DNA of 64,000 nt from Halovenus halobia (GCF_051414135.1 NZ_JBLKOA010000003.1:62001-126000); one strand, 5' to 3'; counted from the stretch's first letter, positions 54,178 to 63,128 are shown. Translations and numbers: made by a program. Notes: a model not told the origin generated them from the letters alone.

Positions 54178-56206
54178 TGTTAGTCTCCGAAGTGCTGGAA
54201 TCGTTTTGTCCGTAGGCGATACCCATTGCATAATGGAAGCGCAGGTCTTGCGTCGATAGCTCCCAGTCGGTTGGTTCGGCTGTTTCAAGACCGTCACACA
54301 CGGTGTCCATTAATTCTCCATACATCGTCCCTGCATACTCATCAGAATAGACGATATTGGAACCAACAACCTCTGTCGCAATTCGCCTGATATTGTGTTT
54401 GGTGAGGTTGTCTATCGGATACTGCTTGACAGCCGTCATGCTTTTTCCTTCTCTACTTTGGTAACGAGAGATGCGGCCGACAAGCGCACCGAGAGCAAAT
54501 ACTCCCTCCCTCGTTTTGTCGCTCAATGCAGGGTGATCTTCGATAAACTGTTCGAACTGTTCTTGACGATTATCTGCCGTCGTCTGTGAGGTCTGATCGC
54601 TCATGTGTGGTGGCTGTGTTACGAGTCGCTCGTCATCTGCGGTGAGCAAGTCACACGCTCTGAGCGCGTTAAGCTGCACGTACTGCTGTGCGAGAGTCGC
54701 TATCGGGAACGGATACTGGCTGCCCGGGTCGAATCGATCTACCAGCTTTGCGACGTACTCTTCAAGTAACTCCTCGACGCGGAGCTGTTTTCCACTGGCA
54801 ATCGTCGCCGTCCCTCGGAATCGGAAATCGTCACTACTCGGATCATCGGCGTCATCACCGAGACAGGTCTCTCCAAGGTATGCGACACTGGAGACAACAT
54901 TTGAGAGAGGTTCCGATTCCGTAATACTGAGCAGAGGGAACTTCTCGCGTTTCGGGAATATTTCTTCCTTCTTAACCCATCGGCTATTTTGGACAGTACG
55001 ATGTTGCTGGGTTATTTCCTCAATGACATGAATCGATGCTGTCGGGGTCGCCGCAAGAACCCGCCATCGATCTTTTTGATATTTGTTGATAATAATGAGC
55101 GAGAACCGAATCGTATCTAGCCTGTCGAGCTTCTTGAGCCGACGATACTTATTGCCGACAGGTGATTCATCATCGTCTGCCTCAACTTGTTCGCTCAATA
55201 GTTCATAGACTGCTCTCGCGCTGTCCGCATCGATCTTCCCCGTCGGATACGGGAGGTAGAACGCTGACGTTCCGGGAGCGGGGATAGCACACGCATCAAG
55301 GAACGTGTCCGCGTTCTGTGCTCGAATCGCCGCATCACGACCGAGGCCTTGCGTCTGCCACGACCGATCAGCATCGAGAGCAGGGAACTTCTCCATCTGT
55401 TTCGAGAGATAGTGCTTCATCGGGTCATCAACGACACCGTACACCGTTTCGTCGGTGTCAAAAACGAAGCACGTTCCGTCGCCAGAGGCGTCTTCAGCTT
55501 CGTTTTTCGCCCGAAATTTCCCCGTCTTACGAGCCGCCATCGCCTCTTGAAGCACTTCTATTTCACCGGGATAGTGCCAGGTTTCGTCGGGCTGGAATTC
55601 CGTCGTCGTGTTCAACTCATCATCGTCAAATGCGATAGCGACTGTATGGAGAAGTTGTCCTTCTTCGGAAATGAGTGACTTGACTCCTTCTCGAATTTTT
55701 GTTTCGACTGAATCATCTTCTCCTAACTCGGCTAATGTCTCAATTAGCCAGCCATCATCATGTTCTGATGCGGCTTCGATTACAGCATCCTCTGTGGGCC
55801 AACGCTCTAATCGCTCGAAAGCGTGGTCGCTATGCTTTTCTGGTCCGTTGGTCTGACCAGACTGGTGGGTGATGCTGTGATCGACACCCATCGCAGCACT
55901 GAATTTTGAATGGGCAACACGCGGCACCAGATCCTCAGGGAACATTTCGAGTTTGACTGGTGGATCTCCAAGCGTCGCTTTCTCGCCTCTGAGATCGACA
56001 CGAACGACAACAAGTGTCTCGCTTCCGATCTGATCAGCAGCAGCGTCCGGACTAAGGTATGCGCCATACGGCCCGGTCAATCCTCGACCGAGCGTATACA
56101 GAGCACCGTAGAGCACTTCAATATCGCGGAGCGATGCGATCGGTCGACGTGGGATCGCGGATTCAATCGTTTCGGCATCCACGTTCTCAAGGGCTTTCGT
56201 GTCCAT
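54170..56206 (-). CDS. cas8b: Cas8b large subunit (Csh1)
   Basis: A 678-residue large subunit that recognises the PAM and recruits Cas3. Sequence conservation among Cas8b proteins is low. The call rests on length, position between cas6 and cas7, and haloarchaeal Csh1-like segments such as RPIASLRDIEVLYGALYTLG and ALGALVGRISRYQSREGKS. It starts one base inside the cas6 stop. No frameshift was noticed. Confidence 0.93.
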   Translation of the reverse strand: MDTKALENVDAETIESAIPRRPIASLRDIEVLYGALYTLGRGLTGPYGAYLSPDAAADQIGSETLVVVRVDLRGEKATLGDPPVKLEMFPEDLVPRVAHSKFSAAMGVDHSITHQSGQTNGPEKHSDHAFERLERWPTEDAVIEAASEHDDGWLIETLAELGEDDSVETKIREGVKSLISEEGQLLHTVAIAFDDDELNTTTEFQPDETWHYPGEIEVLQEAMAARKTGKFRAKNEAEDASGDGTCFVFDTDETVYGVVDDPMKHYLSKQMEKFPALDADRSWQTQGLGRDAAIRAQNADTFLDACAIPAPGTSAFYLPYPTGKIDADSARAVYELLSEQVEADDDESPVGNKYRRLKKLDRLDTIRFSLIIINKYQKDRWRVLAATPTASIHVIEEITQQHRTVQNSRWVKKEEIFPKREKFPLLSITESEPLSNVVSSVAYLGETCLGDDADDPSSDDFRFRGTATIASGKQLRVEELLEEYVAKLVDRFDPGSQYPFPIATLAQQYVQLNALRACDLLTADDERLVTQPPHMSDQTSQTTADNRQEQFEQFIEDHPALSDKTREGVFALGALVGRISRYQSREGKSMTAVKQYPIDNLTKHNIRRIATEVVGSNIVYSDEYAGTMYGELMDTVCDGLETAEPTDWELSTQDLRFHYAMGIAYGQNDSSTSETNNE

Positions 56207-56976
56207 CAGTTTGCCTCCGTGAGATTCACGAACCCGAATCCGAGGCTGTTCCGTTCACCAATTCCGACATCCAGTGCGAGGTTCAGGTGCCGTCGATGAT
56301 CGTCGTCTCGAACGGTGTAGTCGAACCGCCACTTGCTCAACACCCACGTCTCCGTCTGGCCCGTCGTCGGCGTGACTGGCAGGGCAAACGTCTTGATAAG
56401 TTCATAGCCATCGAACAGATCACCCTCTACATCAGAGGGGCCGGGCAAATAGTTCGGACAATAGAGCCCGTGTTTCTTGTCCAGGTTCGCCTCGATCTGT
56501 TTTCTGAACGGCTCCATCGTGTGTTTCGGCCGCCAGAACTCGGCTTCGTCGTGGTCAACGTCGATCTCGTACTCCTCAAACCGCCACGGTGGAATCCGAA
56601 CCAGCACACCGGTTCCCGTTTCCATCGTGCCCGAGGTTCCCGGTTCACCGACATCCGGCGACAGCGGCGACAAATCCGCCACGGTGAAGGGCATTTGACC
56701 GATATTCAACTCGGGATCGTCTTTCAGATCAGCAGCGATATGAGCGAGCAACTGCTCGTCTGGCGAGGCGATCAGCAGTGTTCGCTCGTCTCCCTCTTCC
56801 ATGTCCCCCGGCGGAAATGGGTTACTGAAGCTGAACGGCTTTGGCTGATTCTCGTCGTGTACTTGATCGTACTCTGTTCCTTCGAGCGCGCGCCAGATTC
56901 GCCCACTTAGTTTGTGGTGGTACGCATTGTCGTACGCGGTGTCAGCGCGTGCGTGTATTCTGTTTAGTATTCTCAC
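56206..56976 (-). CDS. cas6: Cas6 crRNA endoribonuclease
   Basis: A 256-residue RAMP nuclease that cuts the repeat to leave the GTTGAAGC handle. The glycine-rich C-terminal loop (DVGIGERNSLGFGFVNL) is diagnostic, and candidate catalytic His residues lie near the N-terminus (YDNAYHHKLSGRIW). First gene of the cas operon, with a TATA-like TTTAATTATAG about 20-25 nt upstream, so translation is probably leaderless. Confidence 0.94.
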   Translation of the reverse strand: MRILNRIHARADTAYDNAYHHKLSGRIWRALEGTEYDQVHDENQPKPFSFSNPFPPGDMEEGDERTLLIASPDEQLLAHIAADLKDDPELNIGQMPFTVADLSPLSPDVGEPGTSGTMETGTGVLVRIPPWRFEEYEIDVDHDEAEFWRPKHTMEPFRKQIEANLDKKHGLYCPNYLPGPSDVEGDLFDGYELIKTFALPVTPTTGQTETWVLSKWRFDYTVRDDDHRRHLNLALDVGIGERNSLGFGFVNLTEAN

Positions 56977-56984
56977 AATTTTAT

Positions 56985-57031
56985 CACACTATAATTAAAT
57001 TTGGTTGCGCGCTGTCACAGGTTTCCCTGTG
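56985..57031 (-). promoter_or_regulatory. cas operon promoter with adjacent palindrome
   Basis: On the minus strand a TATA-like AAATTTAATTATAG (about 56988-57001) precedes cas6 by about 25 nt. Directly upstream is a perfect hairpin-type repeat with arms CACAGG (57016-57021) and CCTGTG (57026-57031). Its position next to the BRE/TATA box would suit an operator. Confidence 0.55.
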
Positions 57032-57285
57032 GTAGGCGTTGTTTATAATGATTTGTGTGAAGAATTAAACCCAGAAATGAAGATTGAGATATGATTTCCA
57101 ACAAGTTAATAAACCAACGAGCAATCTCGAATAACGGAATTCCGGTACGAAGGCGGAGCGCGCAGGAATCTGCACGGGTTCGCACGGCGCATATCGCCGT
57201 CGGAGAACGGCGAGATAGAGAATATTGCAGAAAGAAGCCGTAAGAAGCCGAAAACAGGAGTGTTAGAGACCGTACGTACTGCGTA

Positions 57286-57359
57286 TGGGTTCGGGCGGTT
57301 TTGAACCGCCGGCCTCGGCCTTGTAAAGGCCGCGTCATAACCAGCTAGACCACGAACCC
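57286..57359 (-). tRNA. tRNA-Val (TAC anticodon)
   Basis: A 74-nt cloverleaf on the minus strand. The acceptor GGGTTCG pairs with CGAACCC, the anticodon stem CGGCC/GGCCG encloses TTTACAA with anticodon TAC, and the T-arm GGCGG/CCGCC encloses TTCAAAA. The 3' CCA is not encoded, and there is no intron. It lies upstream of cas6 and its 3' end points toward the cas genes. Confidence 0.95.
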
Positions 57360-57443
57360 GACAGTTGAAATAACTCTGTCGCGCCGAATAATGCTTTCTG
57401 TTCGGTCGGAACGCTTAGGCAGACCGCTCTCGTTGGCCCGGGT

Positions 57444-57926
57444 GTGCGAAAACCCGGCACTCTGCTCGTCGCTGCCGTCCTCGCCAGCGGCTTGCTCGTG
57501 GCCTTTGCCTCGCTGCCACCATTGCCGTTGCTCGACACTGGCGAGTACGGAGAGACAACGGTGACGGTGCAGTCGGCAAACGGGAGCGAACTCGGCACCG
57601 TTTCGGTCACCGTTGCCAAGACCAGCGCCCAACGTCAAATCGGGTTGAGTCGGACCGACCGACTCGAAAATGGGTCGGGAATGTTGTTCGTCCACGACGA
57701 ACCCGGTGCGAAATCGTACGTGATGCGAAACATGTCCTTCGGCATCGACATCATCTTCATCGACCCCGATGGGACGATTACGGAGATTCACAGCGCCCGA
57801 CCTCCGCCAGCGGACGACGCGCCGTACACGGGTCGTGGGCTGTACGTGCTCGAAGTGCCACGGGGGTGGGCCAGCGCGGTTGGCGTCGAAATCGGCGACA
57901 GGGTCGCAATTCCGGCGTCGGTCTGA
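57444..57926 (+). CDS. DUF192 protein with N-terminal signal/anchor
   Basis: A 160-residue protein. The N-terminal helix TLLVAAVLASGLLVAFASLP is a signal or anchor without lipobox. The DUF192 domain follows (RQIGLSRTDRLENGSGMLFVH, YVMRNMSFGIDIIFID). It is a paralogue of the lipoprotein at 39207. The start is GTG at 57444. The TnpB element begins about 14 nt beyond its stop. Confidence 0.9.
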   Translation: MRKPGTLLVAAVLASGLLVAFASLPPLPLLDTGEYGETTVTVQSANGSELGTVSVTVAKTSAQRQIGLSRTDRLENGSGMLFVHDEPGAKSYVMRNMSFGIDIIFIDPDGTITEIHSARPPPADDAPYTGRGLYVLEVPRGWASAVGVEIGDRVAIPASV

Positions 57927-57939
57927 GCCGGCACAGTCC

Positions 57940-58120
57940 TTGACATCCTCCACGCGCTGAATAGCGAGGATTCCCGACAGCTGTTGGGATATTGTGGTCT
58001 ACGGGACAACCTGTTCTTGAGGGGCAACTCTCCCCGTCGATGTATCGAACAGGCGCACCGATGGCTGTGCCAAACAGCCGTTACTCCTATCCTGTGACGG
58101 ATTCGGAGTTACCGTAGCTC
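57940..58120 (-). ncRNA. Predicted omega RNA (reRNA) of the TnpB element
   Basis: By analogy with IS200/IS605 systems, the RNA guide of TnpB covers the 3' part of tnpB and the right end. Here the scaffold would finish at GAGGATGTCAA on the minus strand (57940-57950). The guide would be the flanking sequence beginning GGACTGTGCC (57939 downward). The 5' limit is unknown and given only roughly. Confidence 0.45.
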
Positions 58121-59288
58121 GCATATTCTCCGCCGCATTCAGGTCACTGTTCGCAACCAGCTCACACTCTGAGCAAACGTACAATCCACGCTCAACACGG
58201 TTTGAATCTGATTCTGTGCCACACTCACAGCACGTTTTCGAGGTTTTCAATTTGCCTTCGGGAACGCGCTCTACATCGATACCGCGTTCCCCTGCTTTGT
58301 ATTCAATGTGCCTCAGGAGAATTTCAAATGCCCAGTCGTGTAGTCGTTTGTTACCGTGGCGTCCCCAATCGGAGTCATCACGTATTTTTTTCGGGTGTCC
58401 AACTGCTATCGTCCCGACGTTCCGGTTAGCACACTGCTCTACGATATCCTTCGACAGTGCGTGCAGGAAGTGGTCTTGTCGTCGAGTCTTCTTTTGTCGA
58501 AGCCGCTGTGCCTTGTTGCTCGGGCCGTTCTCACCCTCAGTGCTGTATTCTTCGTGACGGAAGTAGTAAGCATCTTCTTTCAGCGCGTTGCCCGGGTACA
58601 GCAGTGTCTCATCACCGATAGAGACAGCCGCCGTGTTGCAGATTCCAAGGTCAATACCAGCCGTTTTGTCGCCGGAATTTTTGGACGTTTCAACCTGTAC
58701 GTTACAGACGAAATGCAGTTCCCACTGGTCACCAGTCCAGACTGCTCGGACTGTCTGAATGCTTTCAACATCAGCAAGGGTCTGGTCGTCTGCTTGGATC
58801 GTGTATTCACAGAGGATGTAGTCCGCGGCATACCGAGACTCCTTCATATTTGTCCCTTTCGAGAGACGAACGCGGTTGTACTCGGTATCCAGCTTGAAAC
58901 CCTGGTTCTTCCACGTCACGGTTGAGCGTGGGTGTTTATCGCCGTGTTTGCGGTAACCGGGTGGGTTCGCGTCGGAATCGTTCTGTTCATACCACGAAAC
59001 AAACGCTTCACCGAGTTCTTGAAGAACTCGTTGACTGGACTGCGAGTGCAAGTCCGCATAGCGTTCGTGATTCTTGAGGTACGAGCAGAGTTCGTCGGCG
59101 TCTGGAATATGGCCGATAGCATCCCAAACACGCGAGATTGTCCATCGCCCGATGTTCCAGAGTTTGCTGGCGGCGAAGCCATGCGAATCAAGCTCGTCAG
59201 AGACTTGCGAGTGATTAGTAATACTCGCTTTTAGTGTCCGCGTGACAACTCGATTCGACACATGTAAGTATAGTATTCTATCTTTCAT
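57999..59288 (-). CDS. tnpB: TnpB RNA-guided nuclease family protein
   Basis: A 429-residue protein. RuvC-I Asp213 is in AGIDLGICNTA. The zinc ribbon is CCECG with VCSEC (Cys 353-375) and RuvC-III Asp382 is in NSDLNAAENM. RuvC-II, usually IVxEDL, reads TIAVGHPKKIR, so the expected Glu is Gly297. A nearby Glu322 in a helix could substitute. Start 59288 (MKDRILYLHVSNR) is chosen because the extension to 59363 reaches into the element end. TnpB cleaves DNA next to a TAM under RNA guidance. Activity here is uncertain. Confidence 0.88.
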   Translation of the reverse strand: MKDRILYLHVSNRVVTRTLKASITNHSQVSDELDSHGFAASKLWNIGRWTISRVWDAIGHIPDADELCSYLKNHERYADLHSQSSQRVLQELGEAFVSWYEQNDSDANPPGYRKHGDKHPRSTVTWKNQGFKLDTEYNRVRLSKGTNMKESRYAADYILCEYTIQADDQTLADVESIQTVRAVWTGDQWELHFVCNVQVETSKNSGDKTAGIDLGICNTAAVSIGDETLLYPGNALKEDAYYFRHEEYSTEGENGPSNKAQRLRQKKTRRQDHFLHALSKDIVEQCANRNVGTIAVGHPKKIRDDSDWGRHGNKRLHDWAFEILLRHIEYKAGERGIDVERVPEGKLKTSKTCCECGTESDSNRVERGLYVCSECELVANSDLNAAENMRATVTPNPSQDRSNGCLAQPSVRLFDTSTGRVAPQEQVVP

Positions 59289-59447
59289 AAATATTAGGAC
59301 TAACCTTACTGTGGAATATCCTGTCGGAGCGAGTGTGGTTTGACGCCACGTTGTCGGATTCATCCCCGCGCTAAAACACGGGGCTTCCTCCTCGTTACTT
59401 CGTAAACGATTATAGGGCCGGGGTGATAAGGCGAGGTAGAGATCAGC

Positions 59448-59840
59448 ATGGACAAGGAGTCATTTCGAGACAAACGGAAGTTCGCGGCGCTCGTCGCCGG
59501 CATTGGCGCTATCCTGGCGCTGCTGACCGCGGCGTTTCTCGGCGGCAACATCGAGGAACTCGCGCTCGCAGTCGAAGTTGGGGTCTACACCTCGGTGATC
59601 GTCGGTGGAACCTACGCACTCGGCCAGCGAATCGGCCAGCCACACTCACACTCGGTCGCGTCGGCAGCGCTCGCCTTCGGCGCGCTGTTTCTGATTGCCG
59701 TGGCGTTCCGGCTCATGACCGAGTTCGGCATCCGTACACCAACTGAAGTTGCAATGGGAATGGGCGGAGCAATTGGCCTCGGCGTCGTCATCACGATTGG
59801 CATCGTCGTGCTCGGCCGTGTCGGTCCATCACCGAACTAA
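59448..59840 (+). CDS. Four-helix membrane protein
   Basis: A 130-residue protein: an N-terminal charged segment (MDKESFRDKRK), then four predicted helices (about 13-30, 41-57, 70-86 and 102-123). A HSH motif lies between helices 2 and 3. I do not recognise the family. It lies directly beyond the TnpB element end. Confidence 0.7.
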   Translation: MDKESFRDKRKFAALVAGIGAILALLTAAFLGGNIEELALAVEVGVYTSVIVGGTYALGQRIGQPHSHSVASAALAFGALFLIAVAFRLMTEFGIRTPTEVAMGMGGAIGLGVVITIGIVVLGRVGPSPN

Positions 59841-59894
59841 CGCAACGGACTCTTTTCGACGCGAGCAGCAGTTCGCCGTCGCTGGCAGTGGAAC

Positions 59895-61034
59895 TCAGGA
59901 CCGGCGGTAACAGACGACGAGTGCAGCCAACAGCGCGAGTTCGAGGAGTTTACTCAACAGTGCGTAACCGTCGTTGAACAGGTGGGTGCTAATCGACGTC
60001 AGCGGATTTGTCTCTGTGTGGCCGGTCGGTTCGATTGTCGGCCAGAAGGTGCCGTGGTCGAGAACTGTGTGCCACCCGGCGTAGCCCAGCAGGAACGTCA
60101 GCGTGAGCCCGATGCCCAGCGCGTAGAGCGGTCGCCGGTATCTGTCGACAGCCCCGAGACCGACACCGACGAGCAGCGCAATTCCTGAGAGCGTGAACGC
60201 GAACGGTCGTGGGTCGGGAGCGACCAGATATCGCGCGTACTCCAGCAAGCGAACGAGGCCGTGCGTCGGGTGAAAGAGATGTAGACTGGCAACCGCGACG
60301 GCCAGACTCGCGGTGAGCGGGAGCAGATGCTGGCTCGTCTGGTGACGCACCGTCCGAATTGAGGGCTGGTAGTACAGCCACCCCATCGCCACGACGAACA
60401 TCACGGTCGCAATCTCGTAGCTAAACTGGAGGAAAACCGTCAGCGCAGCCGAAACGCCGGCAATCCCGCCGAAGGCCGGCACGAACGCCGCGGCCGCACA
60501 GCCCGGACAGAGAATCAGACCAATTGTCCCCGCGCCCGCCGACCGCGTCACGTCAAGCACTGCGAGATAGACCATATAGGAGAGCGAGACGTAGCCGATA
60601 ATCTGGTAGGGGATGATTCGCGCACCAATCCACTCGCCGGAGTAGTAGATAATCGGCCCCCAGCCAAAGGACCGGCCAGCGTCGATGCCGAGTCCAAGCG
60701 AGCCAGTGACGGGTTCGAGCTGTGACGGGACGAACCCAATGGTCCCCGAGAGCCACAGAAACAGCGAGAGGTAGCCGACGGCGACAGCGCCGGCAAAGGC
60801 CATCGGCTTCCAGCCTCTGGAGACGGAGTCAGTGTACCAGATGGTGACGACACTCGTCGTTATCCAGATGAACGGAAGGAGGAAGATGTGGAGACTGAGC
60901 AACGAGGTGCCGAAGACCAGCCCATAGAGCACGGCGGCGAGCACTTGGACCGCAACGAGTGCGTTGATCGCTGCCAGTGTCCAGAGCTGTGACCGGTACG
61001 TGCGGCTCCAGTGCTCAATTCGGCTCGTACTCAT
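59895..61034 (-). CDS. Polytopic membrane protein, unknown function
   Basis: A 379-residue protein with about ten predicted helices. A conserved-looking CPGC motif in LILCPGCAAAAFVPAFGG lies in mid-protein next to a small-residue-rich helix, which could form a metal or disulfide site. No transporter signature was recognised. It is flanked by convergent or divergent neighbours without tight spacing, so it is probably monocistronic. Confidence 0.75.
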   Translation of the reverse strand: MSTSRIEHWSRTYRSQLWTLAAINALVAVQVLAAVLYGLVFGTSLLSLHIFLLPFIWITTSVVTIWYTDSVSRGWKPMAFAGAVAVGYLSLFLWLSGTIGFVPSQLEPVTGSLGLGIDAGRSFGWGPIIYYSGEWIGARIIPYQIIGYVSLSYMVYLAVLDVTRSAGAGTIGLILCPGCAAAAFVPAFGGIAGVSAALTVFLQFSYEIATVMFVVAMGWLYYQPSIRTVRHQTSQHLLPLTASLAVAVASLHLFHPTHGLVRLLEYARYLVAPDPRPFAFTLSGIALLVGVGLGAVDRYRRPLYALGIGLTLTFLLGYAGWHTVLDHGTFWPTIEPTGHTETNPLTSISTHLFNDGYALLSKLLELALLAALVVCYRRS

Positions 61035-61213
61035 AGCTTGGGTATCCGCGAAACGTACGTGTGAATTCGTCTTCGGAGGATTAGGGGTTTCGGTGTGGCT
61101 AGCTGGACTGGCACTGTCGGCTCACCGAGCGGTGACACGGGTTGACGACGGAAAACAAAAACACGGGAAATCCGCAAGCAGTTCCAGAACAGCACCGCCA
61201 GGTAGCTGTCGGT

Positions 61214-62074
61214 TTAGTTGCCTTTTTCGATTGGCGCGCCGACGAGGTTGCCCCACTCGGTCCAGGAGCCATCGTAGTTGATGGTGTCCTCGTAGCCCAG
61301 CAGTTCGTGCAGGGCAAACCAGGCGACAGAGGAGCGCTCGCCAATTCGGCAGTAGGCGACAGTCGTCTCGTCGCCGTCGATGTCGTAGTCAGCGTACAGC
61401 TCTTCCAGTTCGTCAGCAGTCTTGAACGTGCCGTCGTCGTTCGTGACTGCGGCCCACGAAATGTTTTCTGCGCCGGGGATGTGGCCGCCACGCTGTGCGG
61501 TCTCGTCGAGACCTGGCGGGGCGAGCACTTCGCCACTGAACTCTTCAGGCGAGCGAACGTCGACAAGCGGCAGGCCGCGCTCGATTGCGTTGTCGACATC
61601 CTCTCGGTAGGCCCGAAGGGACTCGCGCGGACCGGAGGCGGTGTATTCGACTGCAGAGAAGTCAGGAACCTCGTCGGTGGTTGGGTAGTCGTGTTCTTCC
61701 CAGTATTCACGGCCGCCGTCGAGCAGTTTCACGTCGTCGTGGCCGTAGTACTTGAACTGCCAGTAGGTGTAGGCCGCGAACCAGTTGGAGTTGTCACCGT
61801 AGAGGACAACGGTCGAGTCCTCGGTGATACCGTGGGAGCCCAGCAGGTCCTCGAAGTCCTCTTTCTCGAGAATGTCCCGTCGTGTCTGGTCCTGCAGGTC
61901 TGTCTCCCAGTTGAAGCCGATTGCGCCCGGTGCGTGGCTCTCGTCGTACAGCTCGGTGTCAACGTCGACTTCGACCAGCCGGTGGGCCGGGTCGTCGCTC
62001 TGGAACTCGTCGAGGTGACCCTCGACCCAGTCCGCTGATACGAGTACGTCTTTTGCGTAATTGCTCTCACTCAT
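61214..62074 (-). CDS. Two-domain thiosulfate sulfurtransferase (rhodanese)
   Basis: A 286-residue cytoplasmic protein of two rhodanese domains. The C-terminal active loop is VAYCRIGERSS, with catalytic Cys and the CRxGxR-type thiosulfate loop. The N-terminal domain is inactive (VVLYGDNSNWFA). It transfers sulfane sulfur from thiosulfate to an acceptor. It diverges from a second rhodanese at 62331 with 256 nt between starts. Confidence 0.92.
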   Translation of the reverse strand: MSESNYAKDVLVSADWVEGHLDEFQSDDPAHRLVEVDVDTELYDESHAPGAIGFNWETDLQDQTRRDILEKEDFEDLLGSHGITEDSTVVLYGDNSNWFAAYTYWQFKYYGHDDVKLLDGGREYWEEHDYPTTDEVPDFSAVEYTASGPRESLRAYREDVDNAIERGLPLVDVRSPEEFSGEVLAPPGLDETAQRGGHIPGAENISWAAVTNDDGTFKTADELEELYADYDIDGDETTVAYCRIGERSSVAWFALHELLGYEDTINYDGSWTEWGNLVGAPIEKGN

Positions 62075-62330
62075 GTTTGCATACTATACAACCATTTCCA
62101 CGCATAAAGCGGTATTAATTGCGGCATGAGCCGCCACACGTTGGCTATTCCGGCAACACTAACCTGTTTCAGAAAGAGACTATCGCTCCAATTGCAACCA
62201 GCCACGCAGAGAGTCCACAACGGCATCCGGCTCGTGAGTGGTTGCCAGCAAATTGTAAGCAAAAGTTGCTGGTACCCTCGGACCCCTCCGAACGGATACG
62301 TTCAAACGAGTCCAGCCTAAATGTGCGGGC
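62075..62330. promoter_or_regulatory. Divergent promoter region between two rhodanese genes
   Basis: 256 nt without a gene. An inverted repeat CCAGCAA (62245-62251) and TTGCTGG (62266-62272) lies about 60 nt before the rightward gene. AT-rich TATA-like segments occur near 62085-62095 and 62130-62138 for the leftward gene. The dyad could be a regulator site. Confidence 0.45.
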
Positions 62331-63128
62331 ATGAGCGAACGAGTCGTTTCGCCCGCCTGGCTCGCCGACCACGAGTCGGCCCGGGTTGTCGACGTGCGCG
62401 AGGCGTGGGAGTACGACAGCATCGGGCATATTCCCGGCGCGGTGAACATCCCCTTCGAGCAGTTCCGCGCGGACGAACACGCCGCAGACGGCGGCGACGG
62501 CGAGGGGATGCTCCCCGGCGAGGACGCCTTCGCGACGCTGTTCGGCGAGGCAGGAATCAGCCGTGACGACCACATCGTGGCCTACGACGACCACCACGGC
62601 GTCTTCGCCGCGCGAGCGCTCGTGACGGCACTGTTGTACGGCCACCCGCCGGAGAAACTTCACCTTCTGGACGGTGATTTCAGCGCGTGGCAGTTAGAGC
62701 GCCAGGTTACGTCCGAGGAGCCAGCGGTCGAAGCAGTCGAGTACGTTATTCAGCGACCAGACGAGACACCGCTGGTCGATTCGGAGACTGTCGCCGACGC
62801 TATCGATGACGGAGAAACGGTCATTGTCGACACTCGTGAGGAGTGGGAGTTCGAGGACGGCCACATTCCCGGCGCGGTGCGACTCGACTGGCGAGAACTC
62901 GTCGACGACGAGACCCGCGGCCTCAAACCGCGGGCAGAGATCGAGGCCATCCTCGACGCGCAGGGGATTGCCCCCGAGAAGCGGATTCTACTGTACTGTA
63001 ACACCGCTCGGCGGATCAGCCACACCTACACCGTGCTCAGCCATCTCGGCTACGAGAACGTCGGCTTCTACGAAGGCAGTCTGACTGAGTGGGAGAGTGA
63101 GGGGCGGCCGATCGAAGCTGAGTCGTGA
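62331..63128 (+). CDS. Two-domain sulfurtransferase (rhodanese-like)
   Basis: A 265-residue rhodanese pair. The active loop reads LLYCNTARRISH, which differs from the CRxGxR thiosulfate loop of its neighbour and suggests another donor or acceptor, such as 3-mercaptopyruvate or a protein thiol. Both domains carry the GHIPGAV signature. The start at 62331 (MSERVVSPAWLADH) follows a TATA-like CCTAAATG closely. Confidence 0.9.
   Translation: MSERVVSPAWLADHESARVVDVREAWEYDSIGHIPGAVNIPFEQFRADEHAADGGDGEGMLPGEDAFATLFGEAGISRDDHIVAYDDHHGVFAARALVTALLYGHPPEKLHLLDGDFSAWQLERQVTSEEPAVEAVEYVIQRPDETPLVDSETVADAIDDGETVIVDTREEWEFEDGHIPGAVRLDWRELVDDETRGLKPRAEIEAILDAQGIAPEKRILLYCNTARRISHTYTVLSHLGYENVGFYEGSLTEWESEGRPIEAES

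Larger units (their letters stand above)
57940..59396 (-). mobile_element. Solo-tnpB element (IS200/IS605-related, tnpA absent)
   Basis: The element is defined by its tnpB gene and two structured ends. At the left, TTGACATCCTC (57940-57950) and a small hairpin (GCGCT...AGCG) match the right-end signature of haloarchaeal IS1341-type elements. At the other end, CCCCG/CGGGG (59364-59368, 59379-59383) followed by CTTCCTCCTCGTTAC is the left-end signature. No tnpA is present, so movement would need a transposase elsewhere. Exact ends are uncertain by a few bases. Confidence 0.75.

Noticed and set aside
57286..57359. tRNA-Val as the attachment site of the island
   Set aside because: Orientation fits, but I found no second copy of its 3' end near the integrase genes by eye. 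It is kept only as a hypothesis.
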